Below are positions 1 through 11,110 of a stretch of 64,000 bases of DNA, in pieces. The notes below the pieces were generated by a model. That model searched no databases. It was not told the origin of the DNA and saw only the letters and a list, made by a program, of their open reading frames with translations. Position 1 is the first letter of the stretch. Each line of letters opens with the position of its first letter. The translations under genes were made by a program, and so were the position numbers. This DNA comes from Cunninghamia lanceolata (taxonomy: Eukaryota; Streptophyta; Pinopsida; Cupressales; Cupressaceae). Where the stretch lies: assembly GCA_027924645.1 (NCBI GenBank), contig BSBN01000213.1, positions 34,288,501 to 34,352,500 on the forward strand. Direction: 5' to 3'.

Positions 1-1302
1 AAGGACTTGGTAAGAGAATCTTCACCTCGTAACTTAGGTAAATAAGCTGGTAACTCACTCAAACTAGACTTAGGATCAAAACATCATAGAATCTATGACT
101 TATATGGTTTATTCATGTAGGTTAAATGACTGTAAGGGCTCAAACCATGAAGTATGATTTTAAAGGCATTCCTCTTGAGACTAGAATCACTTCTAGATGG
201 AAAGACATAGGAGATACTAATCTAGGTCACATTGATTTAGATGACTTCAGAACCAGAATATTTGGAGCCAATTCAACTCCAATGACCAAGAAGATAAAGG
301 ATAGTGGGATTGCAGAGGCTGCTATCTTCCCTACTTCAGCTCAATGTGCAGAACTGATAGTAGCTTGTGCTGAGAAATATGACCCATTGACTAGGACCAT
401 ACAAACTCCTAGTGGGGAAGTATTAGTAGACTTAAGTGCACCATCATTAGTAGAAACCTTTGGTATTCCATGGTATCCAGTGTTGACCATGCCAGATAAA
501 ATAGGGGCAAAGGAAACATTCAAGAAAAGCATGGATACATGTAAAAAGCATATAAATGACCATTGGATGAAGAGTAAAAGATCGACCATCATTAAGCTTC
601 TCCATACTTTATATAGAAGTGACTTCCATGATGAGATTGGAGACTTAGCGACCCTACTTAGTAGAATATATGGGTTGGCCACAACATCAACTTTCGAAGG
701 ATGGATGTTCATGATGATTGAAGAGATAATTAGTAAAGGAACCAAATTCCACCAGGCTCAAATATTGAGTGATAACATGCATGAGACATTTGGAAATTTT
801 AGAGAAAAGAGAATATTCAGGTGGACCTCCTATGTGGTATATTCATTTGCCAAGAGGAATGAATATGTTGGGCTGTCCAAAATTGGAAAAGTTGGCAATG
901 GTGAACACCAGGTTAAAGTATATGAATTCTATGATTAGTTGGTGCTGTCCCAATCCCTCATTCATTGTAAAAGGGTAAATGATGCATTCACAATGTATAT
1001 AAGAAGACTACTACAAGGTACCATAGCTCTTAGGATATCAACTGAAGTAATAAATGAAATTATGCATTATGGGAGGTGGTATATCTAGTTTTAGAAGTTC
1101 ACCTATTTGAGGATCCAACAGATAAGGTGGTACTTCTGGAGTTGTCAAGACAGCTGATCACTTGTGCAAAAAAAACTAAAACACCTTCATAGAACAAATG
1201 TCAAGTTTCTAATCATATTGGGTAGAGGTAATTATGGATGTGTCTCTCTGGGAGCATCCGAGCATTCTGATAAGGAGCTGCAGTTACTTAACCTTCATTC
1301 CT

Positions 1303-1692
1303 ATATGTGAGTAAAAGGCTATTTCACAAGATGCATCTAGAAGATTTTTGGGCTAATTGTGTAGATGATTACAAAGTGTTGAAGAGAACTCACTCGAGGC
1401 TGTCTCTTGGGTTCATAAGGAAATTCCATATAATAGAAGTCCCAGACCAATTGAATGATGATGAAGACATAGTACAAAAGGATCATTTTGACCCACAAAG
1501 GACAATGGAGAGATATGTGAGTAAAAGGCTATTTCACAAGATGCATCTAGAAGATTTTTGGGCTAATTATGTAGATGATTACAAAGTGTTGAAGAGAACT
1601 CACTTGAGGCTGTCTCTTGGGTTCATAAGGAAATTCCATATAATAGAAGTCCCAGACCAACTGAATGATGATGAAGACATAGTACAAAAGGG
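1303..1692 (+). repeat. In-frame 210-bp tandem duplication inside family X copy 1
   Basis: The segment starting at 1303 (tatgtgagtaaaaggct) is repeated starting at 1513, period 210 bp, or 70 codons, so the frame is kept. About 177 bp of the second unit align to the first with only about three substitutions. The repeated peptide begins VSKRLFHKMHLEDFWAN and ends DDEDIVQK. The high identity, compared with the general decay of the ORF, shows a late duplication. Confidence 0.9.
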
Positions 1693-3902
1693 ACCCTGCG
1701 AGGCCCAATATCAACAACTAGTTCCTCTTCCTAATTGGACCAATGCAGAGGAAAGTTCTTTGGATGCAGTAATGAAAGAACCTATAAGATTGAGTAAGAT
1801 ATGGGTGAGGAATCAAGTTGTAGTATTGGAGAAACAAGGAGTGCAAATTACATATAGAAGACTTGAATTTGAAAAAGAATCTAGAGATGAGGAAGACACA
1901 CCCATAGAAGTGCCAGATGATGTAGAGCAAGGTCAAGAACCATCAAGGAAATCTGATAGTGAGGAACATATACATTTGGCAGAGAAAGGGAATGAAAAGA
2001 AAGTTGTTTCAAAAACCAAGAAGAAAGATATGCCTCTTGCCACAAGGACAAGGGCATCCAAAAGGAAGGACATGCCAAGTGGGCTAGGAGAAGGGTCTAA
2101 GACTAAAAAGTTGAAAGTCAAAACAACTGGCATAACTATAAAATCCTCTACTATTGCGGCATCAGAGGATACAAACATTCCTGTAACCTCTTCACCTCCT
2201 GCTACTCCAACCACAAGTGTTGCCCCACTTTCTCCTACTGCCCCTATATTTATTGAACAAACTACCTCTACTTCTCCTTCACTAGCAGCCACAATTTCTA
2301 GAGCCTCACGCTCATTGGCAATTGACTCAAGTGGCATGAGTAACCCCACTTCTCCCATCACTACCTCCTCATTCCCTCCTATTTCTACCACATTCATGCC
2401 TTCCATTTCTTCTGTCTCATTCTCTACCTCCTTCTCCCTGCCACCCATTTCTTCCATACTTTCACCATCTTTTCCTATGCCTTCTTCCTCTATTGCTTCA
2501 CTAATTGTCATTTCCTCCACACTACCTACCTCTCCCATTCAACCTTCTTTAGGGTTTACCTCATTTGCAAATTTAATGCATGTCCATTTATCTTCATTTG
2601 CTACACATCCATTGGCTTCGGTCACCAATTCTTTGGCCCTATCAAGTATGCAAGATTCACTTCCTTTGGTTGTCCCAGCATTAACAGGAATTGAGAAGGT
2701 GTTGGAATAGATTGAATCTCAAGAGAAGGAGAAAACAACAATAGTATCTAATGAACCTCCTCTTGCATCTTCTACCAAGGTTGAAAGAGTCAAAATCCAT
2801 GATAGCCCATTCAATGAAAAGACTACAGAAGCAGTTCTACAAATGACAGAGCAGGTTGTGCAAGAAAACCTCCAACACCTCAGACAAGCCACTAAAGAAG
2901 AGGAAGTTGATGAAGGACAAAGGGAGAGTATTCATGATGAATCACCTAACAAAGAAGATACTCATGGTAATGTCCTTGAGATTTCTTCTGCTGCACTAGA
3001 TTGGTTTCAACAAAGACTTATGAAGAAGGAACCTCGAGTGAAAGTGATGCAGCTAGATTTAGATGCTCTATTGGCACAAGAAGAAAGGCTAAAGAAGCCA
3101 AAGAAGGGAAAAATACAATCACGAATATACAGAGATGCATCGGGCTCAAGAATAGTAGAGGTTGTTGTCCCTCCTGCTGATATTGACAGATCAGAAGTTA
3201 GAGCCAAGGATTATATTATCTCTACTATAAACTTGGGCCCCGGATCAAGGAAATAATGAATTGATGACTTCACAGGTTCAGTTTCCTCAATAATGGAGCA
3301 GCTGAATAAGGATGAAATGACCAAGCAAGAATTGAGGAAGAAAAATGAGGAGTTAAGAGCCTGCATAAGGTCTCTAATGAGGCCATTAAATTCAGAAGGG
3401 GAACTAACAGCAACTTCAACCCTGCCATCAAAGGAAGAGTTGGCCAAGTTCGATGACATCACAACAAATTCTGCCGGAATACAAGAATGGTTTAATAAAG
3501 TATACAGTGATGGCTGTGAAGCAATTGATTTTGCTGTCAAGTTACATAAGGACTTCAGATTGCTAAAAAAAGGATGGGATGAATTGCATGAGGAATGTGA
3601 GCCATATGAAGAATATTACTCTCATATGTTCCTAAGAGTGCAAGCAATCAGGAAATTGCCTGACTAGGTTTTGTTGTTAGAAAATATTCTTTCGGCAGAG
3701 AGGTTGCACAAATCTGTGGAGTGGTATCAACAAATGAAATTGATGAAGGAAATCCTTGACAAAGTCAAAGAATTACATGGGGAGGCAAATGAACAAGTAC
3801 TCTCTGTAATTTATGGAAGAAATGATATTTTTAGAGAATGTTTGGATCCTATTTTTGATGATCTTGCTCCATTTGATGCACAACATTGCAAAGATAAACT
3901 AT

Positions 3903-4040
3903 GGTAGTCATTAGTTTTCCACAGTCCATTTTTATTTCTCTTCTCTTGTTCCTTTCTCCTGAGGATGAATCACTGTGTGTGATTCGAAACGTTGAGGGAA
4001 AAAGTATTACACAGTCAAATCTAGAAGCATTAAGATCATC
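3903..4040. mobile_element. 138-bp short insertion with 12-bp target duplication
   Basis: The 12-mer aagataaactat occurs at 3891-3902 and again at 4041-4052. Removing one copy and the 138 bp between them restores the reading frame of family X copy 1 (...CKDKLYQAIHEE...), so this is a real later insertion. It carries no ORF. It contains a strong hairpin followed by GAAAC (3959-3990). A target duplication of 12 bp is longer than the 4-6 bp of LTR integrases and fits target-primed insertion of a small RNA (SINE-like or retrozyme-like), though no poly-A tail is seen. Confidence 0.75.
3959..3997 (+). other. Hairpin with hammerhead-like core
   Basis: CTGAGGA (3959-3965) fits the hammerhead consensus CUGANGA. 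It is followed by one T, a perfect 7-bp stem GAATCAC / GTGATTC (3967-3973 and 3979-3985) with loop TGTGT, then GAAAC (3986-3990). An imperfect outer pairing of the T/C-rich 5' flank with GAGGGAAA (3994-4001) is possible. One unpaired T before stem II departs from the classic fold. Alternatively, ATTCGAAAC may be a decayed tRNA-type B box. A ribozyme is a hypothesis only. Confidence 0.35.
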
Positions 4041-4330
4041 AAGATAAACTATACCAAGCTATTCATGAGGAGTCCACACTGAATGTGGTAGGAAAATTGG
4101 AAAAAGTCAGTAGTCTTTGGGCTTCCTTCATCACATTTCAAAAAAGTAGAAGAACAATAGAGGACGTGTACACTCAGTACTACCAGGGCTAAAAAAATCT
4201 CAAATTTAGAGCAACTTATGTTAAAGATCTAGATCCCTCAGATATAAATCCAGTTCATTATCTTCTTGGGTGGCCTACATCAATAAGAAAGCTGAAGACA
4301 AGATAGACTTAGAAGAAGATGCATAAAATG

Positions 4331-5480
4331 ATGAATTATTTGAATTTGAAAATGTAAATCCTATCACTTGTAAATAATGCTATATTTAGAAGGTCATGTG
4401 ACGCTATTTTGTCTTTGTTATGCTTTAAAAAGTGACTTTTCCCAATATATAGCTTAATGGGTACTTAATTTGTCTAGATTCAATGTATCTAGAGGTCATC
4501 TTTTATCCTTTTCCTACAAGACAAATAGTAATCTAGGAATACAAAATGTTGTCATAAATGTATTTAATGATGTTAAATCTGGGCCATTGGTATTGAGTCA
4601 ATCTCCACCGTACATTCAAAAACTTAGTATGGTGCCTCTCCTATATAAAGGGCCATCATTCTCTCATTTGTAAGACTCTTGATGCTGAATTGTTGACACT
4701 CTACTGAATTTTGAATTAATGCAAAGCAAGTTACTATAGGTTTTCTGGGAATTTGCCTCTTGTAATGTCAATTTGGTTTCATGGTTCACATCTTGATCTG
4801 CATTAGTAAATCGTGCTTTGCAATGTTATTGATTTGTTAAAGGTATTTGATGAACATTCAAGTCCATACTATTAGTTGCTTGTTGATTGTAAGTAGCTGT
4901 GCATAGTTAGCCTGGGTTGTTAAACTGAGCTTAGTTCAATTGCATTATAGTAGTTAAATCATGCCAACACTTGGGTATTTAATGAATGTATGTAATCTAA
5001 ACATATGGAGAATCCATAGAAGATAGCACTGTTTTCTACAGCACTGTAGCAAAGTTTTGGCTTGGTAAAACAGAAAATTGGTTTAAAATTTGAATGTTTG
5101 TCTACCTGTAGCAATCTTTACTTTGTGAATGTCACTTAGGATCTCTCTAAACCCTACCTCATTTTCCATTTTCTTATTAATCAGTTGTTAGAGTTAGTTT
5201 TAAAGCAGCATTTCATATTGTCATATCAGCTGAATGTTAAAAGGGTTTGCATGTATTGTTGTCCCAACCTATTAAGTCTGTCACATCGCATGTAAGACCC
5301 CTTGTAGGAACAGCTAGAACATCCAACTCAGTCATTCCAAGCATGCTAAGACCTAGTTGTAGTATCCTTGGAGTAGTCTTACTTAGGGTAAGATACTTTT
5401 CAAGAGAGTTGTGATAACAACAATCATACCTACGTTGTTGTGTGTTGAAACCACCATCAACACAACCAAGTGTCAAATAA
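4331..5480. other. Non-coding stretch, probable 3' LTR and junction to the gypsy element
   Basis: No convincing coding sequence on either strand. It holds the TATA box at 4641 and AT-rich flanks. From about 5240 the base composition changes (tgtaagaccccttgtagg at 5290). Somewhere between 5237 and 5480 the sequence passes into the plus-strand Tat-like gypsy element. No exact junction or target duplication could be read. Confidence 0.35.
4641..4650 (+). promoter_or_regulatory. TATA box, probable LTR promoter
   Basis: ctatataaag sits in a short GC-richer context (gtgcctctcctatataaagg) about 300 bp after the end of the family X coding remains. This is typical of a plant LTR promoter and suggests that the 3' LTR of the element carrying copy 1 lies around 4.35-5.24 kb. 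The LTR ends could not be fixed because the left LTR is outside the window. Confidence 0.45.
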
Positions 5481-6640
5481 TTACAAAGCCCATGAATCCT
5501 CATTGTATGTCAATTCTAAAAATTTGAAAAAAGCCTCTAAAGTTGAACCTAATCGTAATCCTATTCCTGAAATCACAACTCACATCTATGATATAGGCTT
5601 TGGTGAATATGAAATATCTAAATCTTGTTGTGTAGGGTGGATGCCCTTATCCCCTAAATCCTACGTCTAACCGCCCATATTTAAAGTGACTAAGAAAGAA
5701 GCTATCCCCCTAGCAGCATCTCTAACCCAATTCTAAGAGGGAAAATTATTAGCAGAGGAAACTATTGAAGACATCTCATCTTGGCCTTATAAAGAGAAAG
5801 AACTAGTCACCATACCAGTCAAACATTATGGCAATGGCCTAAGAATTCTAAAGAACATGGGCTACAAAGGCAAAGGTGGCCTTGGGAAATATAATCAAGG
5901 TGAAATAGAACCCATTGTTGTGAAGAAGAAGCTAGACAAGAAGGGGTTAGGATACGGTAGGAAGGTACCACACGCCTTGGACATCGAGGGTATTCTCAAC
6001 GAGGTAGCACAAACTTCTCTCACATATTCGACATCTAAAGAGGATATCATCGATGAATCTTACCTCCATGTGACTAACCTAATTGATGAATCCTCCATAT
6101 TTATGCTATCATTCGTATCTTTAACATCTACCACCAGCACCCAAATTGTAACACTTGTCTACCCTGAACTTATCGATTGGGACCAACAAGGGTCCCCCAT
6201 TCTAGATGTTTTCCAGAATGATGAAGCTATTTCTGATTTCATGGGACTTCAGGATGGTATCCCTCTAGGTGATCAAAAAGCTAGTTTTGTAATGGAACTA
6301 GATCAAAATGCTTATTTTGGTGAGAATGCCAAATCCTCCAGTCACAAAATTAAAAATAAAGAAAGATCTCTAGGTGAAAACCATACTGTGGCACCTCCTG
6401 ATCAGAAAATAGTAAAAATAAAGGATGTATCCAAAGGTGAAAACCCAATTGTGGCACCTGAGGATGGAGGATTTGACCTTCCCCTACCATCTAAGTATTA
6501 AGAGAAATCATCTCTCCTAGTGGAAGATTCTACAGAGATAAACCTTGACACAGAGAAAAATCCTAAGACCACATTCCTTGCAACATCTTTATTAGAACAA
6601 GAGCACAAGAATCTTACCAACTTCTTCTTACAGTGAACCA
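5480..6640 (+). pseudogene. Gypsy pol, G-patch region downstream of protease
   Basis: The frame from about 5480 to 6640 has a few stops (5668, about 5736, 6499, 6634). A G-patch-like motif lies at about 5830-5960: MGYKGKGGLGKYNQG followed by a Lys-rich stretch and KKGLGYGR. G-patches bind RNA and occur just after the protease in some plant Tat/Ogre elements and some retroviruses. The remainder to 6640 is a charged spacer with a repeated GEN-x2-VAP motif (about 6372 and 6438). The protease itself is not visible. Confidence 0.65.
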
Positions 6641-7320
6641 TTAACTTTGCATGGACCTATGCTGATATGCTAGGGCTAGACCCATCGCTAGTAGTTCACT
6701 ATCTCACAGTGGATCCAAAATCTAAACTGGTCAAACAAAAACTAAGAAAGATGCACCCATAGATCACTCTCTTGGTGAAGGTTGAAATACAGAAGTTGCT
6801 AGATGTAAAATTTATCAAGCCTATTGATTATCTAGAATGGGTCTCAAACATTGTACCTATGGCTAAACCAAATGGAGGCATCCACATGTGTTCTGACTTC
6901 AGAGATCTGAACAAAGCATGTCCCAAAGATTAATTTCCATTTCCAAACATTGATCTTATAGTAGACTTGACTGTTGGTCATGAAATGCTTTCTCTAATGG
7001 ATGGATTCTCTGGCTACAATCAAATAATAATAGCAGAAGAAGATCAACATAAAATTTCTTTTACTTGTCCTTGGGGTACCTATTGTTGGTGCATCATGCC
7101 TTTTGGTCTTAAAAATGTAGGTGCAACTTATCAAAGAGCAATGACAGTGATCTTCCACGATCTCTTTCATCACATCATGGAGGACTATGTGGATGACATA
7201 CTAGCAAAGTCTTCTAGGGCAGATCATATATAGGTTCTAAGACAAATCTTTAACAGACTAGAAAAATATAAAGTAAGACTCAATCCAAAGAAATGTGTCT
7301 TTAGGGTAACCTCAGGAAAA
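6640..7320 (+). pseudogene. Gypsy reverse transcriptase
   Basis: Clear Ty3-type RT: NGGIHMCSDFRDLNKACPKD, then LMDGFSGYNQI, PFGLKNVGATYQRAM and the catalytic YVDD box near 7188-7199, followed by LNPKKCVF. In-frame stops at about 6931 and 7231 and before the domain near 6760 break it. RT would copy element RNA to cDNA in virus-like particles. It shares its frame with the flanking spacer and RNase H, as expected of one polyprotein. Confidence 0.9.
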
Positions 7321-7975
7321 CTATTGGGATACATTGTATCTCGCAGAGGCATTGAAGTAGATTCAACAAAAGTCAAGGCTATAGTAGAGATGCCTCCACC
7401 CAAGAATCTGAACGCATTAAGGAGTCTTCAAGGAAGGCTACAATCCATTACACGATTTATCTCACAGATATCGGATAAATGTCAACCATTTCAAAACTTA
7501 ATTCAAAAGGATGTCTCATTTCGATGGGATGATAAGTGTCAAGCGGCATTTGATCAGCTCAAAGAATATCTAGCTACACCTCCTGTCTTGGTACCACCAG
7601 TCGCTGATAGGCCTTTGATCTTGTACATCTCAACTACAACTGCAGCCCTAGGGGCTCTTCTAGCATAGCATGACGAGTCAAGAAGAGAGCATGCAATCTA
7701 TTATATTAGTCAAACCTTGGTGGGTTATGAACTCAATTATTCACCTATGGAAAGAGCTTGTTTAGCCTTAGTGTTCGATTCCCAAATGTTGTGGCATTAC
7801 ATGCTAAACCAACACACAAATATAATAGCCAAAATTGATCCATTAAAGTATCTACTAGCAAAAGTAGCCCTCACAGGCAGACTGGCTAAATGGGTCATGA
7901 TCCTTAGTGAGTTTGACATTGAGTATGTGGATCGTAAAATAATCAAGGGAGAAGCCCTAGAAGATCAATGACCAG
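7321..7975 (+). pseudogene. Gypsy-type RNase H (connection and gRNH)
   Basis: Follows RT in the same frame. LGYIVSRRGIEVD and the FRWDDKCQAAFDQLK motif are typical of the RT-RNase H connection of Ty3 elements. The RNase H part reads ILYISTTTAALGALLA, a stop at 7666, then the ERACLALVF and LTGRLAKWVMILSEFDIEY motifs. The usual first catalytic Asp is Ile-Ser in this copy (ILYIS instead of LY-D/V-S), so the domain looks inactive apart from the stop. Confidence 0.85.
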
Positions 7976-8049
7976 AAGCACCCATGATAGATGTACATCC
8001 CATGGTATCTGACTTTCTAAATGAAAATCTCTTCACTCTTTCTAACTTA

Positions 8050-8450
8050 GTAATGTGGAAATTGTATTTTGATGGTTCCTACACATAGCATGGATCAGGG
8101 GTCAGCATCCTTTTTATCACGCCTCAAAATGACTATATCCAAAAGTCATATTGGCTTACATTTCCTTGCACCAACAACATAGCCGATTATGAAGCACTCC
8201 TCATAGGTCTCCATACAATAGTCCAATGGGAAATCAAAGAACTATAGGTATATGGAGACTCACAACTAGTCATTTGGCAAGTCATAGATGAGTACCAAAC
8301 AAAGGATGAAAAGTTGGTTCCCTACAAGCAACTAGTGGAAGCCTACAAACCACACTTTTCTAGCATCACTTTTGAGCAAATTCCAAGAGAGCATAACAAA
8401 GCTGTAGACTCTATGGCCTCTGTGGGGTTACTTATAGACATGCCTGCAAA
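8050..8450 (+). pseudogene. Second, archaeal-type RNase H (aRNH)
   Basis: WKLYFDGSYT, then IADYEALLIGL, VYGDSQLVIWQV and REHNKAVDSMASVG are the D-E-D-type motifs of the archaeal/plant RNase H1 fold. Two stops interrupt it (about 8086 and 8248). Its place after the gypsy RNase H and before integrase is the diagnostic layout of Tat elements, where aRNH is thought to have been acquired secondarily. Confidence 0.85.
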
Positions 8451-8749
8451 CACACAGAAATGTGAATTCTTGATTGAGCAATTGTTGATACCAATTATCG
8501 ATGTTCCAACTACTAAAATCATCTATGAACTTGTTGGTCCCAATTCCCAATGGTACAAAGATTTCTATGAATACCTTAAACACGGTACCTTTCCCTTTGA
8601 GCTATCTACAACCCAATGTAAAACCTTTATTCGTCGATCCTCCCGTTACACTATTCTGGGTGATACACTATATTGTCAGAGTCTTGATGGTATTCTCTTA
8701 CAATGTATTAACGTGGAAGAAGCTGATGCTACCTTACGAGATGTACACG

Positions 8750-9805
8750 AAGGTGTCTGACGCACATTCTACTAGTCCTAACCTCACTAAGAATATACTC
8801 TGCACAGGGTATTATTGGCCTACAATAGAACAAGATGCTTTACAATTTTCTAAGAAGTGTCTACAATGCCAATAGCATCGAGATTTGAGTCATGCACCAG
8901 CTCATGAACTACAACCTGTGACAACTCCATGGCCTTTTTCACAATGGGGTCTCGACCTCGTAGGACAAATCCACCCATCCTCATCCAATTGCCATAAATT
9001 TATCATTACCGCCATTGAGTACTTCATAAAGTGGGTCGAAGCCATTCCCATGACTTATATTACTGGCAAGCAAATAGCCAAGTTTATCCTTAACTACCTC
9101 ATTTGCCAGTACAATATCCCCCAAACCATTATCACTAATAATGGGAGACCATTCAAGAATCAACCTATTTGTGCCTTGTGCACCCAATACAATATCCAAA
9201 ATCACTTTTCCAATCCCTACTATCCACAGAGTAACGACCAAGTCGAGGCTTCCAACAAAACCATTCACAAAATCCTCAAGAAAATGGTTAATGAAGTTGG
9301 TCGTGATTGGCACCTGCAACTCAATCCTGCCCTATGGGCCTATCGCACTAGTATCAGAACACCAACTAGTGCCACACCTTATGCCTTAGTCTATGGCTCT
9401 AAAGCCATTTTACTTATAGAGGTCGAGATCCCATCCCTTAGAGTATCCATGCAGAACTTGATTGATGGAGAGGAGTATCACACTTCTAGATTAGCTGAGC
9501 TAGAACTACTAGATGAGAGGTGTCTTTCTGCACTTAATCACATCCATGTCTATCAAAACTGCCTCTGACACAGCTATAACAAGAAGATCAAAGAAAAATA
9601 GTTTCAAGTTGGTGATCTTGTCTTAAAGGAAAACCAGAGAAATCAAGCAAATCAAGAGAAGAAGGGCAAGTTCGAGCCTAATTGGTTAGGACCCTTTATT
9701 ATCATAGCAGCATATGGATCATGAGATTATACTTTAGCAACACCTATAGGCATTCCTCTAGATGAGCCACTCAATAGTGTTCATCTCAAGAAGTTCTATG
9801 CCTGA
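8750..9805 (+). pseudogene. Gypsy integrase
   Basis: A frameshift near 8755 separates the pol spacer from this frame. The zinc-binding N-terminus is seen as GYYWPTIEQDALQFSKKC followed by LQCQ, and the core as WGLDLVG, then IITNNGRPF, then NDQVEASNKTI. The second catalytic Asp, normally in a TDNG/TDQG motif, is Asn here, so the enzyme could not join DNA even without stops (about 8873, 9566, 9600, 9721). The C-terminal part (FQVGDLVLKE...WLGPF, ending HLKKFYA at 9803) is the usual integrase tail. Confidence 0.88.
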
Positions 9806-9871
9806 TCCTTAGAGTATCCATGTAAAAAAAATTAAAAAAAATAAAAACAAAAACAAAAAATAATCCATCCT

Positions 9872-9945
9872 CTGGTGAAAACTTGGTAAACAGGCACCTT
9901 GGATAAGTACCATAGTGAAAACTTGGCAAACAGGCACTATGTGTA
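9872..9945 (+). repeat. Two copies of gtgaaaacttggYaaacagg
   Basis: Near-identical copies start at 9875 and 9914, each followed by cac. The motif (gtgaaaacttgg...caggcac) resembles repeats I associate with the 3' regions of plant Tat elements. Confidence 0.7.
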
Positions 9946-10313
9946 GAGTTAGCATCCATCATCTATCGAGTCTTGTTCATTCCATGTCCATTTCATAATA
10001 CACTTCATCCATCCATCCATAATAAAACCATTGATCTTTTGTATTTCCATTTCCCTATCTAGCATAACATGGAAATTTGTCAATGTCCATCACTTATCCT
10101 ATGTTTGTTATCTATGTTAATCATCATCCTTATCCTATGGCAAGTTACCCTATGTCTTATCGTTATCCATGTCAATCATCATCCTTATCCTATGTCAAGT
10201 TATCCATGTCAATGTTAGGTATCCTATGTCAGTCATCCATAATAACACCTCTACCAGAATGGGGGCAACTCTTTCCTTAACCTAGGTCTAGGAATAGATC
10301 CTTGTTCGCGGTT

Positions 10314-10480
10314 AATCAAACATCTCAAACAAAAACACAAATACATCAACCTTCAAACAAAAACAAAAACACATCAACCTTCAAACAAAAACAAAAACAC
10401 ATCAACCATCTCAAACAAAAACAACAACACATCTACCTTCTAACAAAAACAAAAAAAAAACACATCAACCAATCCATCAT
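10314..10480 (+). repeat. A/C-rich tandem repeat
   Basis: Units built of acatcaacc followed by ttcaaacaaaaacaaaaac, repeated about five times with drift. Open frames through it are low-complexity artefacts. Confidence 0.8.
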
Positions 10481-10639
10481 TCATATCAATTGTCTTATAC
10501 AGATGGTCACACTCTCAAAACCAGACTAGGTGTCTTATACGAGGTGTTTCATTTCTTAAACTAGACACCTTCATCCTTGTGTTGATCTAGGGATAAATCA
10601 TTCCCCACAATGACAACACAATCATTATCCATCATCGCA

Positions 10640-11110
10640 CAAAACCAGAACTACATATCATCTTCTCAATCTTAAGGTACCTTGATCCCATGGATATGGG
10701 TATGTAGGCAATCTGGTATACAAAAGAAGTATCCAGTACTCAGGTACATAAGATATCATCATGTCCCCTCCCTTCATCCAATCCTACATCATCAAACAAA
10801 AGCCAGAACTACATATCATCATCATCTCACTCTTAAGGTACCTTGATCCCATGGATATGGGTATGTAGGTAGTCTGGAATACAAAGGAAGTTTCTAGTAC
10901 TCAGGTACATAAGATGACATCATTCCACATACCCAAGCGCAATCACCTTGACCCACTCATCACTCTACCTAGAACTACATGTTATCATATTCATCTTTCA
11001 TTGTAATATGCCTTGATCCCATGGATACAGGGTATGTAGATAGTCTGGAATATGAAGGACGTATCTAATACTCAAGCACATATGATTCATCATTCTTCAC
11101 CCATCTCAAT
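10640..11110 (+). repeat. Three diverged copies of a roughly 160-170-bp repeat
   Basis: The phrase ccttgatcccatggatat recurs at about 10680, 10840 and 11011. Each is followed by ggtatgtag, a 'tctgg.ata.' block and 'actca.g.acata.gat'. The third copy is the most diverged. Confidence 0.8.

Larger units (their letters stand above)
126..4330 (+). pseudogene. Family X protein, copy 1 (unknown retroelement-associated ORF)
   Basis: A decayed ORF of about 1,350 codons whose function I do not recognise. It runs in one frame from the ATG at 126 to about 1075, with a stop at 938 that CAG-to-TAG would explain. It then shifts and runs in a second frame from 1307 to 3902, with stops near 2708, 3254 and 3665, and resumes after a small insertion at 3903-4040. 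Order of parts: a globular region (126-1800), a Pro/Ser/Thr-rich linker (about 2150-2690) and a Lys/Glu-rich, probably coiled-coil tail (2840-4190). Residues about 200-330 share a pattern with the copies at 17291 and 35457: ISDN/LSDN, then TSY-x2-Y, then F-T/S-Y-L/I-R-I. The stretch GEVLVDL...FGIPW faintly recalls plant mobile domains, but this is weak. It probably belongs to an LTR element whose left part lies outside the window. Confidence 0.6.

Noticed and set aside
126..938. Assignment of family X copy 1 to the plant mobile domain
   Set aside because: Only one short motif is suggestive and the rest does not fit. Left as unknown.
1933..2538. 201-codon Glu/Val/Gly-rich frame on the minus strand
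   Set aside because: Antisense shadow of the Pro/Ser/Thr-rich linker of family X copy 1.
5237..5503. Open frame of 88 codons on the minus strand
   Set aside because: No recognisable motif, and it sits at the junction between two plus-strand elements. Probably chance in LTR-like sequence.
10302..10529. 75-codon frame rich in Lys, Gln, Thr and Asn
   Set aside because: Low-complexity tandem repeat in the gypsy 3' region.
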